Below, piece by piece: positions 46,763 to 58,471 of a DNA stretch of 64,000 nucleotides. Positions within the stretch are counted from its first letter, which is position 1, and each line of letters begins with the position of its first letter. A program made the position numbers and the translations under genes. This stretch comes from Fomes fomentarius. Lineage: Eukaryota > Basidiomycota > Agaricomycetes > Polyporales > Polyporaceae. Where the stretch lies: positions 930,001 through 994,000 of the forward strand of contig JABYQN010000003.1 in NCBI GenBank assembly GCA_022606135.1. Reading direction: 5' to 3'. Below the pieces are notes generated by a model. The model saw only the letters and a program-made list of their open reading frames with translations. It was not told the origin of the DNA and ran no database searches.

Positions 46763-49357
46763 TTAATGCAAACAGAGAAGTTCGCGGACGTCGAACGCGC
46801 GAGTGGCCAGCCCACCACAGCCCGTCAAATGAGTTCTCTGCTCCCGCCCCCGCTCTGACACGATGTCTACGTCGACTATGGTCCCAAGCAAATCGAGAAC
46901 GGGTAGAGTGTGCCGCTCGGGAAGGCGCGCATTCGGAAGCTCCAGCAGGCCAGTCGCAGGTGGTAGAGCGTCGTCATTCACAGGTGCGGGTGGCAGAGGC
47001 ATGAGGGGGACAGTGAAGAGCTTCTTCTTGCGGATGTATGCATCCGGGGGCATGTCCTTGACGTGCGAGCCAGTCTCGAGGTGATTCGTCGACAACGAGG
47101 CGAAGCCGGCGTAGTTCGGATAGAGCATGACGTATCCGCGCAAGTACACGAGCTCGATGAAGTATTTCTTCCATGAACGTGTCCATCGGTTTGAGCGCAC
47201 GTCGGGCACGACATGCTCGGAGAGCGGGAACGCGGAGGAGGCAAGCCGCTCGACTAGATAGGCGTGGAACTCGCGCCATTGCTCGGGGAAATAGAGTGCG
47301 CCCCAACTGCAGGGAATCTGCGATAAGTATGGGGTGTTGGGATGAGGGATGCCAGCGGTAGTGAAAGTGTGTCGGGCGTCGAACATCTGCCTGCCGTCTG
47401 GATGAAGTTCAAGATTCTTCTGCTGGTACAAACTGATGCCGAAGAGGTTAGGAGAGCGGTTTTCTGCCTTTCCATACCTGTTGCAGATCGTGAGCTATAG
47501 TCCAAAGATGAGACTTGAGATACCGACCGATACTGGAGTAACGACAGCTTGACCCATGCGTAGAACAGAGGTGATAGCTCAACGTCGTCTTCAAGTATGA
47601 TGGCATACGAATCGTTGTCCCTGGGGTACCATGACTCGATCACAGCTGTCATAAGACCCGCGTGGACGACACGGTGATGTAGATAGATGTCCCCACGTTC
47701 CCATGCGTATTCACTGACCAGTTGCAAGGTCTGACTGTCCGCAGTTTGCTCGATGTTTATGCGAAGATTGAGCGAATCGCCGAAGTAGCGTGCGTTCGAC
47801 ATGGACGTTAGCAGTCGACGGAGGGAATGAGGACGATGGTCAGTGATGACGGCTAGTTGAATCGAAGGGGCGTGCCAGTCTGTGATATATGTCAGTTGAC
47901 GATGTCTCCGGCAAAACCAAGTGTGACCCACTCATCCATCCGCTCAAATCAATAGCTGACATCCAATCGCAAAAGGGAAGGTCTTCTCTTGGGATGCGAA
48001 CGTCAGAGATAGGACGTTCGAGGGTCACATCACTGCTAGCCATGAATGAGAAGATAGGGGCCAGCAGTTCGTCCGCAGTAGCAGAGATGACGACGTCGGG
48101 CACCTCAGGTAGGCGTAGGACCTGGTGCTTGTACGCGCCAGCCGGTCTGAGAAGAGTCGATAGATGTACGTGAACCAAGTCGAGAGCACACTTTTTCATC
48201 AGAAGTGTGGTGTGGCGTTCCGCGGCTGCAATTGCGTCCGAGTCGAGTAATGCATATACAATAGTGTGATAGCCTTGGCGAACCAGACCACAAGCAATAG
48301 GAGCGATATACCGCGTATCCTCTGCGTGAATGACCAGCAAGAACGTGCCAGACGCTTCAGCAACGCTGGTGGCATTGTTTGAAGCACTGGGTGTATCGCC
48401 GATGGCCTGTGGCGACTGCAGAGGTGACACGAAATTGAGTTCGGCGTCCTTCAGGTTGGGTACGTAGCGTTGACACCAAGCCAGGGATAAGTGAGGAGAT
48501 CCTAGCACGATGCCACCAGACCTTGCACCAGATGCAGAAACATAGTCGCCAAGAGATGACCACACGTTACGAAACTTCCCTACGTCAGTGGAAGGAGGAA
48601 GCAAGGAGGTAGGCATGACGAAGGGCGGAACTAGGAATTTCGCATTTTGCGGTAGAGTGTCCCCTTGCAGACAAGGCGCACCGTGCGGGCGGAAGTACAG
48701 TCCCCGGGGACCAATGGGCAAGGGGGCCGAAGGAGGTGTAGCGAGTAATAGAACTCTCCGTGTCATTGCATCCACATCATCGAGGCCGTTCTCGTCCGCA
48801 AGAAGGACCCAGTTTGTCGTTGCACGGCGAGCGGTTTGGATGACCGCGAGACCTTGATCAGTGCCTTCCAACCAGTTGTGGATCGACAGGTCAACTTCAA
48901 CATCGTCGAGTTTGGTCACAATGTCGCGCAAGGAGTTTCTGATCCGGGGATGATGTCGTGGAGGACTGAGCAGAATAACTTCGGCGAGGGCGGGGGACGT
49001 TCCAAGCAGACTGATTATGTGCGAGTCGACGTTAGAGATAGTAGACGCCGTTACAGGAAGTATTACGGTCAAGGACGTGATATTTCGGATAGAGGTGCCC
49101 AGCGCAGAGGGGTGGAGTAAGGGCGTGGGGGCTTCATGTGCGGTGTGTCGGTGAGGATTGTCGTAGGGAACGAGCAGACGGTGCGTAACTTGGTCATCTT
49201 CGGTGGCATAGCTTGAGACATAACTCTTGTTTCCAGTAATCACGGCGCGGATGAGCCAAACGCCAAGACAAGCACCGAGAACACTGTATAGCATTCGAGA
49301 GTAGAGCCTGCGGGTCTGTCTTCGCGCCTTCAGAACAGGAGAGCTGGGCTGAGACAT
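46763..49357 (-). CDS. type II membrane glycosyltransferase, GT2-like fold
   Basis: Exons 47932-49357, 47528-47879 and 46763-47477 give exactly 830 residues. A short basic N terminus and one membrane helix (about residues 22-40) predict a type II Golgi or ER protein with a lumenal catalytic part. The second exon carries LAVITDHRPHSLRRLL and, near residue 573, ILEDDVELSPLFY; the EDD triad is the metal- and nucleotide-sugar-binding DxD-type motif of GT-A enzymes. The next exon has NLFGISLYQQ and CSWGALYFPEQW, typical acceptor-side blocks. The N-terminal 450 residues contain a second Rossmann-like region without a clear motif, perhaps a noncatalytic or lost transferase domain. Donor and acceptor sugars are unknown. 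A TATAAAT box lies about 30 bp upstream. Confidence 0.8.
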
Positions 49358-49384
49358 CGCTTATATGATGTGTAGACTTGCCCA

Positions 49385-49391
49385 ATTTATA
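49385..49391 (-). promoter_or_regulatory. TATA box of the glycosyltransferase gene
   Basis: TATAAAT on the minus strand, 28-34 bp upstream of the start codon at 49357. This implies a very short 5' leader, or the box is fortuitous. Confidence 0.4.
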
Positions 49392-49605
49392 GAGCAAGGA
49401 TACAATGAGAAGCGAGAGAGGACGTGCGAAGGGTAAGGTGTCGCAGCGAGCCTGAGGAGGTTCAACGAAATAGACGGCGGCCAGGGACGCGAAGTACAAT
49501 GACTTCCAAAAGAGGTATCCCACGTGGTTTGCAACTCCTGCGACTCAGGTTTTCTCAACTTTTCTGGGTCTCGCCAGTGCACCTTCTGATCCACTACTTC
49601 ACGTC

Positions 49606-50347
49606 ATGGCACCGTCGAAAGCGAGTGGAACAAAGGCCACACCGACCAAAAAAGAGAAGCTCTTCCATCCACAATCCCGCAAAGCCGGACAACTCGTCCG
49701 CACACAATTGCGCAAAAGCAAGCTCGTAGAACAGGCCAAGGAACGATCGAAGAAGCAAAGTTCTCAAGGTGAGGTCGAGTCATGTTCCTTGCACACGATA
49801 TCGGTGACTGACTAGAGTGCATGCAGCCAGCATATACGGCTTCTTCTATCACGCACTCCCCCCGAAGGGGAGCTTAATTTGGAAGAATTGCACTTTGTCA
49901 TGCGGGACATCTGGCTGGCGCGATTTGACCAGGAGATCGAAGCGGAGAAGGCTGCAAGACGCAAGGGCAGGCCAAAGAGCATAAAGGAGCAGAAGCTCGA
50001 GGACCAGAAGTCGCTGGAAACCGAGCTATATCGCACCGGTATAGGTAAGTCCCACAAATCATGTCTGTTGGCGTGGTTCTCATTCCCTTGGAACAGAGGT
50101 GATCGACCTCACGCACCCCACGAATGTCGAGCTGTTTCGCAAATGGGACCAGCAAGAGGCAGCGTACGTTCAGCAACTGCGCTTCATCCGCATTTCTAGT
50201 GCATCTCCCGAGACCGTCGTGCTTTCTCGACCTGGTCATCATCCCCTCCTGAAGGCAGCACACTCCCAAGACGCCGCCCAGCCACAAGCGGACCTGATGG
50301 ACACCGACGAAGCACCCCTACTGCTTGAAGCTTCTACAGCGGTCTAG
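49606..50347 (+). CDS. TMA16: translation machinery-associated protein Tma16, one frame break
   Basis: Ribosome-biogenesis factor that binds late nuclear pre-60S particles. Exons 49606-49768, 49827-50044 and 50097-50347. The family N terminus (KLFHPQSRKAGQLVRTQLRKSK) and the KGRPKSIKEQKLE and FRKWD blocks identify it. In exon 2 the frame slips at the C6 run 49858-49863: upstream reads SIYGFFYHALPP, downstream EGELNLEELHFVM. One extra C gives 210 residues and makes exon phases agree (exon 2 is 218 nt but must be 219). It shares a 248-bp divergent promoter with the glycosyltransferase gene. The C-terminal tail is acidic and nonconserved. Confidence 0.9.
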
Positions 50348-50527
50348 ACTGTGGATAGCCATGCATGAAGTTCCATTCAATTGTTTTTGATATCGAGCGT
50401 GCTTTCCTCAGGGTTGTGGTTGTAAATTAGGAGGTGCGTCAGTACCACTGCATTTACATCGGACATCATCTCATGTGGAACCGCGCAAGATGTATCAATA
50501 TCTTGTACACTCTGGACACATCAAATT

Positions 50528-52981
50528 TCAGTTATCGTACACTACCTCCACGAATCTGCCGTCCTCTAACTCCCTCGTTGACACGCTATCAAAAGGCACT
50601 GGTGGACTGTCAAGGTCCCACTCTCTCCTCAGACGGTTGTAGATGAGCTTCAAAGTACTCGTCGCGCCCTTCTCCAGGACAATCTGCATCAGGACCGCAT
50701 ATCCTGCAGCTACATGTGCGGCACCCGGTTTTCCAATCTCCACACGGAAACGCACCCCTCGCATTGCTGCTATCACACCCTCGGCGTCGCGCTCGCCTCG
50801 TGAGTCCGCTAGTGTGCAAGCCAGTAGCAGCGCATCCGAGCCGGAGACGTACTGCCCTGTGGCAACAGTCACACCCATGTCCTCAAGCAGGCGCTTGCAG
50901 GTCGCGTGTGTATGTCCTGCGTCCTGGGTCGAGAGCAGGCGATAGCTGGTCGGCTTGATCCGGAAGAGTGCCCCAAACCAACGGCGCTTGGGCGTCGAGG
51001 GCAGGACGAACGACCCCTCGGAGAACGCAGACGCAGGCGATGACGGTGAGGGGTCACGCTTCTTCCTGAGCCGACCCCGCTGGTTTGGAGGTTCGAGGAG
51101 CTGGACACGCTTGGGCGTAGATGCAATGTCGGAGCAGTTTGTGGTGATGTTGCTTCGAAGGGAGGATGTGCGGTCGGGAATGTCGACCGTGAGTTGGGCT
51201 TCGCGTTGGGCGTTCTCCTTGTCGGTGCTCGGCGGAACGCGCCTGCGGATGCTGAGCGGTCTGGTCTGTTCGCGAGTGATATCAACGATGCAGAATGGAT
51301 CCTCTGCGTCGCCCTCTACCGCCCTCTCTTGCGGCTGCAGCTGGTCGCCGAACTTGCGAAGCGGCTGTGGGCCCGCGGTGCTGGAGATAGGCGACAGGAG
51401 TTGGTCGTATTCGGACTGGCTGATCTGCGCCCCTTCTGTCTTCATTGCTGCAAATTGCTCCGCAATCTGGTGGAGGAATTGTTGGACGCGCTCGTCTCTG
51501 ACTTGTGGCACTTGGATCGACGGGAGAGGTTGTTGCGGTCGTGGGGAGCACAGAGACGGTTCGGGGGACGCTCTTGTCGAGGATAGTGGTGGGCTCACCG
51601 ACATCAGCGGAGGTTGTCGCCCGCGATTGGGACCGGGAGTAGGTGAAGGCGAAGGTGATCTGTGGGACACCCCGGTCCGCCCGCCTGCTCGTGAAGGAGT
51701 GGGCGGCCCAGCCCGGGGAGGAAGTTCCGCCAGAAGCTGCACCCTTTCCTGAACCTCTGCCACCCGCTTTGCCTTGCGTCTTTTCGCACGTTTCTCCGCC
51801 AGCAGCCTCTCCTCATCCTCGTCGTAGTCCTCGAGGTGCTTCGCGCGATACTGGACCAGCAAGTGATATGCCCCTTTCTCCCACGACGGCTTCTTGTCCA
51901 GCAGGCGGGCCCTTATCACGTCGTCATCCACCCCGGGCCACAACGTGCGCAAGTTGGCGAAGATGTCGGGGTCAATGTCGTCCTGCCTCGTGAGTGGGCG
52001 TGCGATCTCATCGAGCTTGGGTACGTCACATTTCATCGGCTTGGGCTTCTGACTCGTGTAGAACGGGTGGCGGAGGATCTCCGGGATGGTAATGCGCTTC
52101 GTGACGTCCTTCTGTAGCATACGCCGAATGAGGTTCTGCGCGCGACTATCGATGTCAGTCGGTATCGTGAACTTGCCGATCTTGACCTTCTCGAGTAACA
52201 CGGGAAGATCTTCGTCGTCGAAGGGCAGGCGACCGGCCAAGAGCGCGTAAAGGATGACACCGCATGACCAGATATCCGATGCCGTACCATCGTACGCCTT
52301 CCCCATTATGACCTCGGGTGCAGCGTAATGCGGGCTGCCGCACGCAGTGAGGAGCATGCGGTCTGCGCCCTGCCAGATCGCCATGCCGAAATCTGCGACC
52401 TTGATGTTCTTGTCTCGGTCAAGGAGGAGATTCTCGGGCTTCAGGTCGCGGTGTGCGATGTTAAAGCGATGGCAGTAGTCGATGGCGGTGATGATCTGCT
52501 GAAAGTAACTAAGAGCTTCGGAAGCGGAGAGGCGGCCCTTGCTGCAGAGATAGTCGAAGAGCTCGCCGCCTTCGACGTACTCGAGGATGAGATAGAGCTC
52601 GGTCGAGGTCTCCCAGACGTCGTAGAGGCGCATGATGTTTGGGTGTTCGATGAGCTTCATGATCACAATCTCGCGCTCAATGCTGTGGAGAATGCGGTCG
52701 GCCTCATCGCCGAGGCTTTGGAGAGATAGGCGCGAGTTGAGGAGGGTAGTCTTGGAGACGATCTTGACCGCTGCATACTGGCCGGTTTTGGAGTGTCGTG
52801 CGAGCCGTACACGGCCTGACACCACCTTTAACGTGACGGGCGGGAGGGAGAGCGACGGCAAAAACATACCTGAACTTCCCTTGCCAATCGTACGGCCCAC
52901 CTTCCACAGACCGATCGTCTTGGGGTCGCCGCCGCCGCGCTTCATGAGACGAGGAAGGTCGCGTGGTGAGTTGTCAGTCAT
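50528..52981 (-). CDS. Gin4/Kcc4/Hsl1-type septin-associated Ser/Thr kinase
   Basis: CAMK-like (Nim1/AMPK-related) kinase of the bud-neck and septum group that couples septin organisation to mitotic entry. Exons 52870-52981 and 50528-52815 give 799 residues. The kinase domain (about residues 24-290) has GKGSSG (33-38), catalytic Lys55, HRDLKPEN, DFGMA and APEVI. A UBA-like segment with DIFANLRTLWPGVDDDVIRARL follows, characteristic of the family. A long Ser/Pro-rich middle contains many SP sites. The C-terminal 110 residues (KRLLEDMGV ... VRFRVEIGKPG) look like a KA1 membrane-binding domain. The single intron (52816-52869, 54 nt, no stop, in frame) interrupts the glycine-rich loop itself. Which of Gin4, Kcc4 or Hsl1 it is closest to cannot be told by eye. 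Confidence 0.9.
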   Translation of the reverse strand: MTDNSPRDLPRLMKRGGGDPKTIGLWKVGRTIGKGSSGMFLPSLSLPPVTLKVVSGRVRLARHSKTGQYAAVKIVSKTTLLNSRLSLQSLGDEADRILHSIEREIVIMKLIEHPNIMRLYDVWETSTELYLILEYVEGGELFDYLCSKGRLSASEALSYFQQIITAIDYCHRFNIAHRDLKPENLLLDRDKNIKVADFGMAIWQGADRMLLTACGSPHYAAPEVIMGKAYDGTASDIWSCGVILYALLAGRLPFDDEDLPVLLEKVKIGKFTIPTDIDSRAQNLIRRMLQKDVTKRITIPEILRHPFYTSQKPKPMKCDVPKLDEIARPLTRQDDIDPDIFANLRTLWPGVDDDVIRARLLDKKPSWEKGAYHLLVQYRAKHLEDYDEDEERLLAEKRAKRRKAKRVAEVQERVQLLAELPPRAGPPTPSRAGGRTGVSHRSPSPSPTPGPNRGRQPPLMSVSPPLSSTRASPEPSLCSPRPQQPLPSIQVPQVRDERVQQFLHQIAEQFAAMKTEGAQISQSEYDQLLSPISSTAGPQPLRKFGDQLQPQERAVEGDAEDPFCIVDITREQTRPLSIRRRVPPSTDKENAQREAQLTVDIPDRTSSLRSNITTNCSDIASTPKRVQLLEPPNQRGRLRKKRDPSPSSPASAFSEGSFVLPSTPKRRWFGALFRIKPTSYRLLSTQDAGHTHATCKRLLEDMGVTVATGQYVSGSDALLLACTLADSRGERDAEGVIAAMRGVRFRVEIGKPGAAHVAAGYAVLMQIVLEKGATSTLKLIYNRLRREWDLDSPPVPFDSVSTRELEDGRFVEVVYDN

Positions 52982-53680
52982 ATCGGGATGTCAGTATGAA
53001 GATGAGGTGTAGATGGAGAGCTGCAGTAGCTCATCTCCGCCGTACTGACCCAATATTATCCGAGTCTGCTTTGAGGCTGACATCCCCGCCGCCAGCCCCA
53101 CATCTCGTCGGTTGCCTTCCGAACAAGTTGGCATAGGCGCCCATAGAAGCTGCGAGGAAGGCGGTGGGGAGGGCAACTTCCAATAGGGAGATAAACTCCT
53201 TATGGATATTTAACGTCGATTCCTATCGTACGTGCACTGTGCAACAGAAACTGCTAGCTCTGGGCAAAAATACATGGACCACGGGTCCAAGCACCATCAT
53301 TGTTGCAATGTAGTGACTGCCCTGCTGAACGTTTGCAACGCCAGTCCCTCCGGGCAGTAGCCACCGCACGGGTGGTTCCAGCTACAGTCGAAACAACGAG
53401 GTTTAAACTCTGTTGAACCTCCCTGATATCTGTCCTTTGTGGCTTCGTCGGACCTCGGAAATTCACCCGGGGCGCACAACGTCGAAACTGCTTTCTCGAC
53501 CAGCGCCGGATTATATTCCCTTCTAAACCTTCTTTCGCACGTAAGAACGAACCTTCATTGCACGAGGCTTAGTGGAGGCCTTCTTGATACAGTCCTACCC
53601 TCCACCAAGCACGAGCATCAGACTATCACCCTCACAAGCCAATCCCACCAACTACGCTCAAGAACACCGCCAGGGGCGAC
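52982..53680. other. divergent promoter region, no gene seen
   Basis: About 700 bp between the kinase and the CCCH-RBR gene. A small inverted repeat, TGGACC and GGTCCA around three bases, lies at 53275-53289. No conserved frame or RNA gene was recognised. Confidence 0.45.
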
Positions 53681-56600
53681 ATGGCGCATTCGACTAACAC
53701 ACAATTGACACCATGCGTATATCACCGCCAGGGACGTTGTGTCCACGGAGCACGATGCAAGTTCTCCCACTCACGATCCGAGGAAAAGCCCAACCATCCA
53801 GTATCCATCTCACATCGCAATGACCCGATGGCTCCTCAACACTTTGTTGCACCAACTGTTGTCGCAGGTCAGGCAATCTGTGAGTTTTACAAGCGGGGAT
53901 CGTGTAAATTCGGCGACATTTGCCATTATCTCCACCCACGATCCGCAACAGGCGTAGCAAATGTGCCTTCATCAATCCTCCGAGCCACCGCTTCTGTCTC
54001 ACCATCCGCGAAGGTTGCAATTCGAGGCACATCTTCTCAACCCTCTGGTCCATGCAAATTCTTCGCTCAGGGAATGTGCACGAAAGGCAATGCGTGTCCG
54101 TTCCCTCATCCCACTTCCGTGAAATCAACTTTGCCTCTGCTACAATCATCAGAGCAATCGTCAAAACACAGAGTCAGCGGTGAGCAGGGAAGGACCAATG
54201 TCAATTATGTCGATACTGATTCTCCCTCGAAGTATCCGTTCGCAGTATCTCTCCCATCTCGTCACTTGGAAGTTGCAAGTTCTTCCTACAAGGCAAATGT
54301 GCGAAGGGAGAGTCGTGCACATTCGGGCACCCCAAAGCCCAAGAGATCGGGCGGTGGAGTAATGGCTTGAGTGGGACACAGCCCTCGCTAGGCGAGGTCA
54401 GTCGATACTGTGGCTGCCAGTGACTGTGTCCCTAAGAGAACCTCGCACAGATCGTACAGGTGTATGACACCTCCCTCACGACTAGTGAGACCCGGTCACT
54501 GGAGGTTGGGGTGGCCTCGGTAAGAAAACACGAATAAAATGCGAATGACTGCTTACCAAGTTCCATGCAGGATCATGGCACCATGACGAGGGAAGGATGC
54601 GCAGCCGCCACGGAAGGAGATAATCACAGTACTAGTGTGGAGCAAGTCACTACACGAACAAAATTCAACAGCAAAATCGTTTACGGGTCCGGGGCGAAGG
54701 TACAGCAGATTATCACCGCGTTCGAGAGCCATTGCGTCGTTCTCCATAACCTGCCTTCCGCCACCACTCACGCCCAACTCATCGCTTTTGCAGAGCCTAT
54801 CGGTGCTCTGCAGAGTGTCATCATTCACCCCCCAAGCGACGGCGATGCTCGCCTGTCTGCACGCATCCAGTATCTTGATCCCGCACATGCCACACAAGCA
54901 GTCTCTCAGCTCCCCCAGACCGATGCGCTTCGCGATGTCACCGCAAGGCTTGACCTTCGAGCCGCTGAGAGCGGCAGAGCCGTCTTACGCAGCACGAAGG
55001 CCAAACTGAGCTGGTTCGCCCCGAGCCTCACAGCATGGGCCCATTATGCCTCGTTGTCCAAGGCGAAAGAGCAAGCGTCGCGGCTGAATGGGATGACTTT
55101 CGACAGGAATACCATCCGTGCGTCCTTCCAGACCCCGACGCGGAATCAGACCAAATCCTTCTCGGTCGAACTGAAAGGCCTGCCCTTGAATGCGTCTTCT
55201 AACCATTTGAAGAGCTTTGCTCGTGCCTCGTCAGTCACGCTCGGCAAGCCCAACTTCGTAATCGAGGACGCGGTACACCAGCTTCGCAAGCTGCTCTCCA
55301 GTTACGGCCCCATAGAGAGCTTCGACCTCGCGCGTCCTGACACGAAGAAACTGAAACTCGTCGCTTTCGTGCAGTTTGCTGATGCAGACACGGCAGCAGG
55401 GGCGGTGACAATCTTTAACACCAGCCGCCAGACGTTTCTCCGAGGTGGAAGGATTTTCCTAGAGCTCATCCACTCGATCAAATACATGCTACCCATGCGG
55501 CAATTTGCGGCTCTTCGTGCGGAGATCGACGAACTCCGAGATGTCCTGCAGACATGCAAACTGCGCTATCATGACAAGGACGAGCATGGACTGGATGTGG
55601 ACAGGATCTGCGTACGAGCGTACGGACCCGACGCCAAAGCTCTGGGACGCTTGAAGGTAGAGCTCGAGCAGTTGCTAAGGGGAGAGTTGGTCCTCGATGA
55701 GAAATCTCAAGTCGTGTGGCACGAGCACTTCAGTAGTGCAAGCGGCGCCCAGTTCCTTGACAACGTAGCAACAGAGACTCAGACCTACATCAAGTGCGAC
55801 CCTCGTACACGGACACTCCAACTATTCGGGAATCGGAGTGGTCGTACCGCTGCGAAAGCTCGCATACTGACCTGGCTCGAAGAGCTGCGAGCTCAAGAGC
55901 ATCTCCTTGAGCTCGACCAGAATGCTTTCTCCCTCATGCTCCGGGGCGGCTTTCAGTCACTCCAGGCGATTGTGGGCGACATGGTTCGCCTTGATGTCGT
56001 TCGGAGACGGATAGTCGTTCAGGGGGATGATGCCGACGTCCATACCATCCGGGAGGCAGTCGCACAACAGTTGGCAGGAGGATTCGAACGGCGCGCGGGG
56101 ACTTCCATTGACGCGGACTGCCCAGTCTGCTTCTGCGATGTTACAGACCCTGTCACTCTGCCGTGTTTCCACTCCTACTGTCGCTCATGCCTCCGGCATT
56201 ACCTCGGCTCGCTGGGACAATCCACATCTCCGACGCAGTCTATCGCGACATGCCTCGCAGAGATAGAACAGGACGATGGATCGCATAGACCATGTATGCA
56301 CGCAATTCCCCTCGCTACCATCCGTACTCTCCTATCTCCAGGGGAGGAAGATCGATTGCTCGAGTCTACCTTTCTTTCGTACATCCACGGCCGGCCTCAG
56401 GAATTCCGTTATTGCCCCACCGCCGACTGTCAGACGATATATCGTGCATCCACAGATGGCACCCTCCTCCGCTGCCCGTTGTGTCTTGTCCGCATCTGCT
56501 CGACATGCCATGTGGAGTTCCATGAGGGCCTGACGTGCGCTGAGTTCAAAGACAACTCGAATGGGGGCGAAGACTCCTTCCGACAGTGGCGAGAGGAACA

Positions 56601-56784
56601 TGGCGTCAAGGCTTGTCCAGGTTGTGGAGGCGGACTAGAGAAGAGCGGAGGATGTAACCACATGACGTGTGCGCATTGTGGCACTCATATGTGCTGGGTT
56701 TGTATGGAGACCTTCAAAGACATCGACAGTGGTGTAGGTGTCTATGCCCACATGCGGAGGGCCCATGGGGGCATTGGAATCTAA
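53681..56784 (+). CDS. CCCH zinc-finger plus RBR E3 ubiquitin ligase
   Basis: One gene of four exons (53681-54179, 54233-54396, 54460-54519, 54571-56784), exactly 978 residues, although the first and last exons look like separate genes. Four CCCH fingers (C-x7-C-x5-C-x3-H) lie at residues 12-30, 67-85, 125-143 and 181-199; the fourth appears only after splicing the first intron. The middle (about 270-600) has RRM-like segments (CVVLHNLPSATTH, SFSVELKGLPLNASS) and a KH-like region. The C terminus is a RING-between-RING unit: RING1 from CPVCFCDV near residue 757, IBR from YCPTADCQ, RING2 from ACPGCGGGLEKSGGC near 921. The Cys of GGCNHM is the expected catalytic thioester residue, as in HHARI and Parkin. 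It probably ubiquitinates RNA-bound proteins; this is inference from architecture. Confidence 0.88.
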
Positions 56785-57075
56785 TAGATGAACGTATGAG
56801 TTCAACTATCCTCAGCTCTTGCAACATACGTACTCTTGCTAAATGGTAGATCTTATCTCGTGCTGTCCGACATGAGACCATGTGTACGTCGGGAACCATT
56901 CGAATGATGAATATGTTATCCAGGGAGTCGATGGCATGCGTGGGGTGTGACATACATCGTCTATTGTACAGGAAGAAACCTGTGATACATACATCCTATC
57001 AGAACAGAAGCTACTAAACGTCAATCAACGAGGATACAATCACTGAGAAAAACACATACCGATGAGAAAGCGTCA

Positions 57076-58234
57076 TTAAGTGAGTCGACTGACCGTAGGT
57101 ACAGCTGCATTTCGCGATGGCATGAGCGCATTCGCAAGGAGTTGATTGCAAGTCCGTAGCCGCTCCCTGCGAGCGACGAACCAGGAGCTGGCGTCGCACG
57201 GTACGGCCAGAGGATTGCCAGTGACACTGCGATCATGTGAGATACGGACTGCGCGCACGAGGGAATCGAGTTCGGCTTCCGAGTCCACGTCGGCGGGATT
57301 CTCGTACACATCGTCGGTTGGCCCGACCTGAGCTACAGCCGACACAACTGCTGCGGCTGCAACTGCCGCCGCCGTATTCTTCTTCTTCTTTGAGGTCGCT
57401 CCCGGGGGTGCAGCTGCGCCCTTCTTGTTGACATCGATGCCCGCAGCCGCGGCGGCTTCCATGGCAAGACGCTTCTTCTCCGCCTTTTCACGCTCCTTCC
57501 TCTCCTTCTTCTCTGCCTTACTCTCCTTCTTCACTGGTTCAACAAAGTTGGGGTTATTAGCCCGATTCCATTCGAGGAGCAGCTCGTCGTATGGTTTGGA
57601 GCGGCCAAGGACAGCGCGCTTGGCACCCATGGAATGAGACTTGCAGGTCAAAGAGCGCGAGCAGGGGAGGCCCTTATCATTGATGACACCGCACTGCTTG
57701 TCATAGTCGACGGGCCCCTTAACACGACTCCGTGCCTGCTTCTTGGTCTTGGGCACAGTAGGATCGTCAGGATTGGGGACCTCGTCTTCAGCTTTGCGCT
57801 TCTTTCCCTTCTTATCTGTCTCATTATTCCGCGCATAAGCTTGGGGCTCGTGAAGCGGATCCTCAATGGCATACCCTCGGCATCTGTAGCCTTCCCCTTG
57901 GCACTCTTCTTCCCGCCATTTCGTATCTTGACACAATTGTCTGACATTTATGAAGCACTGTACCTGTCGATGAGCAAGACGCGTAGAGCACACCTGCATG
58001 TTCGAGTATTGCACTACGGAGAACCGGCTTCAAACACTCCTTGCACTTCACGATTCCAATCTCCTGGGCGAGTGGCTCGGCACCGAATACCTTCATGTCG
58101 CGCGGGGACAGCCATGACGTCGGTGGAGAGGGCGGGCGATCTGAGGGATTGTGTGTAGGTGGTGAAGGAGGAGGGATGTCCCATGTAAAAGGAGAAGCAG
58201 GAGGAGATGGACTGGGCTTGAGCTTGAGAGTCAT
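57076..58234 (-). CDS. SGF73: SAGA deubiquitinase-module subunit Sgf73 (SCA7 domain)
   Basis: Ataxin-7 orthologue that anchors the Ubp8 deubiquitinase module to SAGA. Exons 57994-58234, 57875-57940 and 57076-57815 give exactly 348 residues. The N-terminal C2HC finger is Cys64, Cys67, His79, Cys83 (KCKECLKPVLRSAILEHADNC spacing), completed only by splicing exon 1 to exon 2. The SCA7 domain (about residues 140-205) contains DYDKQCGVI, LPCSRSLTCKSHSMG and the KRAVLGRSKPYDELL helix. A Lys/Glu-rich coiled-coil-like stretch and an Ala-rich patch follow. The C-terminal 100 residues are not conserved. It is convergent with the CCCH-RBR gene and divergent from GDB1. Confidence 0.93.
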
Positions 58235-58384
58235 GTTCTCGGTCCGTCGGAGGTCGTGGCTACAGAAGAGGAAGAACAGACGCCCAAAGCCTCGTAGACG
58301 CCACTCACTCACGTGCTCCCTACACTGGAATCCCTATTGAATACTAGCTATTGGCGCCCAGCCAAAAGAGGAAGGTGGGATAGG

Positions 58385-58392
58385 TGACGTCA
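58385..58392. promoter_or_regulatory. CRE palindrome upstream of GDB1
   Basis: Perfect TGACGTCA 164-171 bp upstream of the GDB1 start codon and 150-160 bp upstream of the SGF73 start. It is the consensus for CREB/ATF-type bZIP dimers. Control of glycogen breakdown by cAMP-linked bZIP factors is a reasonable but untested inference. Confidence 0.5.
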
Positions 58393-58471
58393 TGAGCAGA
58401 TGATTGGATCGCCAGTCCCCGAGTTGGTCGAAGTTCCTCTTGAATCGAAATGCGGCCGTGTCCAGAACACG

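Noticed and set aside
54565..56784. The RBR part as a separate gene starting at its own ATG
   Set aside because: The upstream CCCH exon is in phase through two further exons, giving exactly 979 codons with the stop, and the ATG lies inside a consensus splice acceptor. Kept as one gene pending transcripts.
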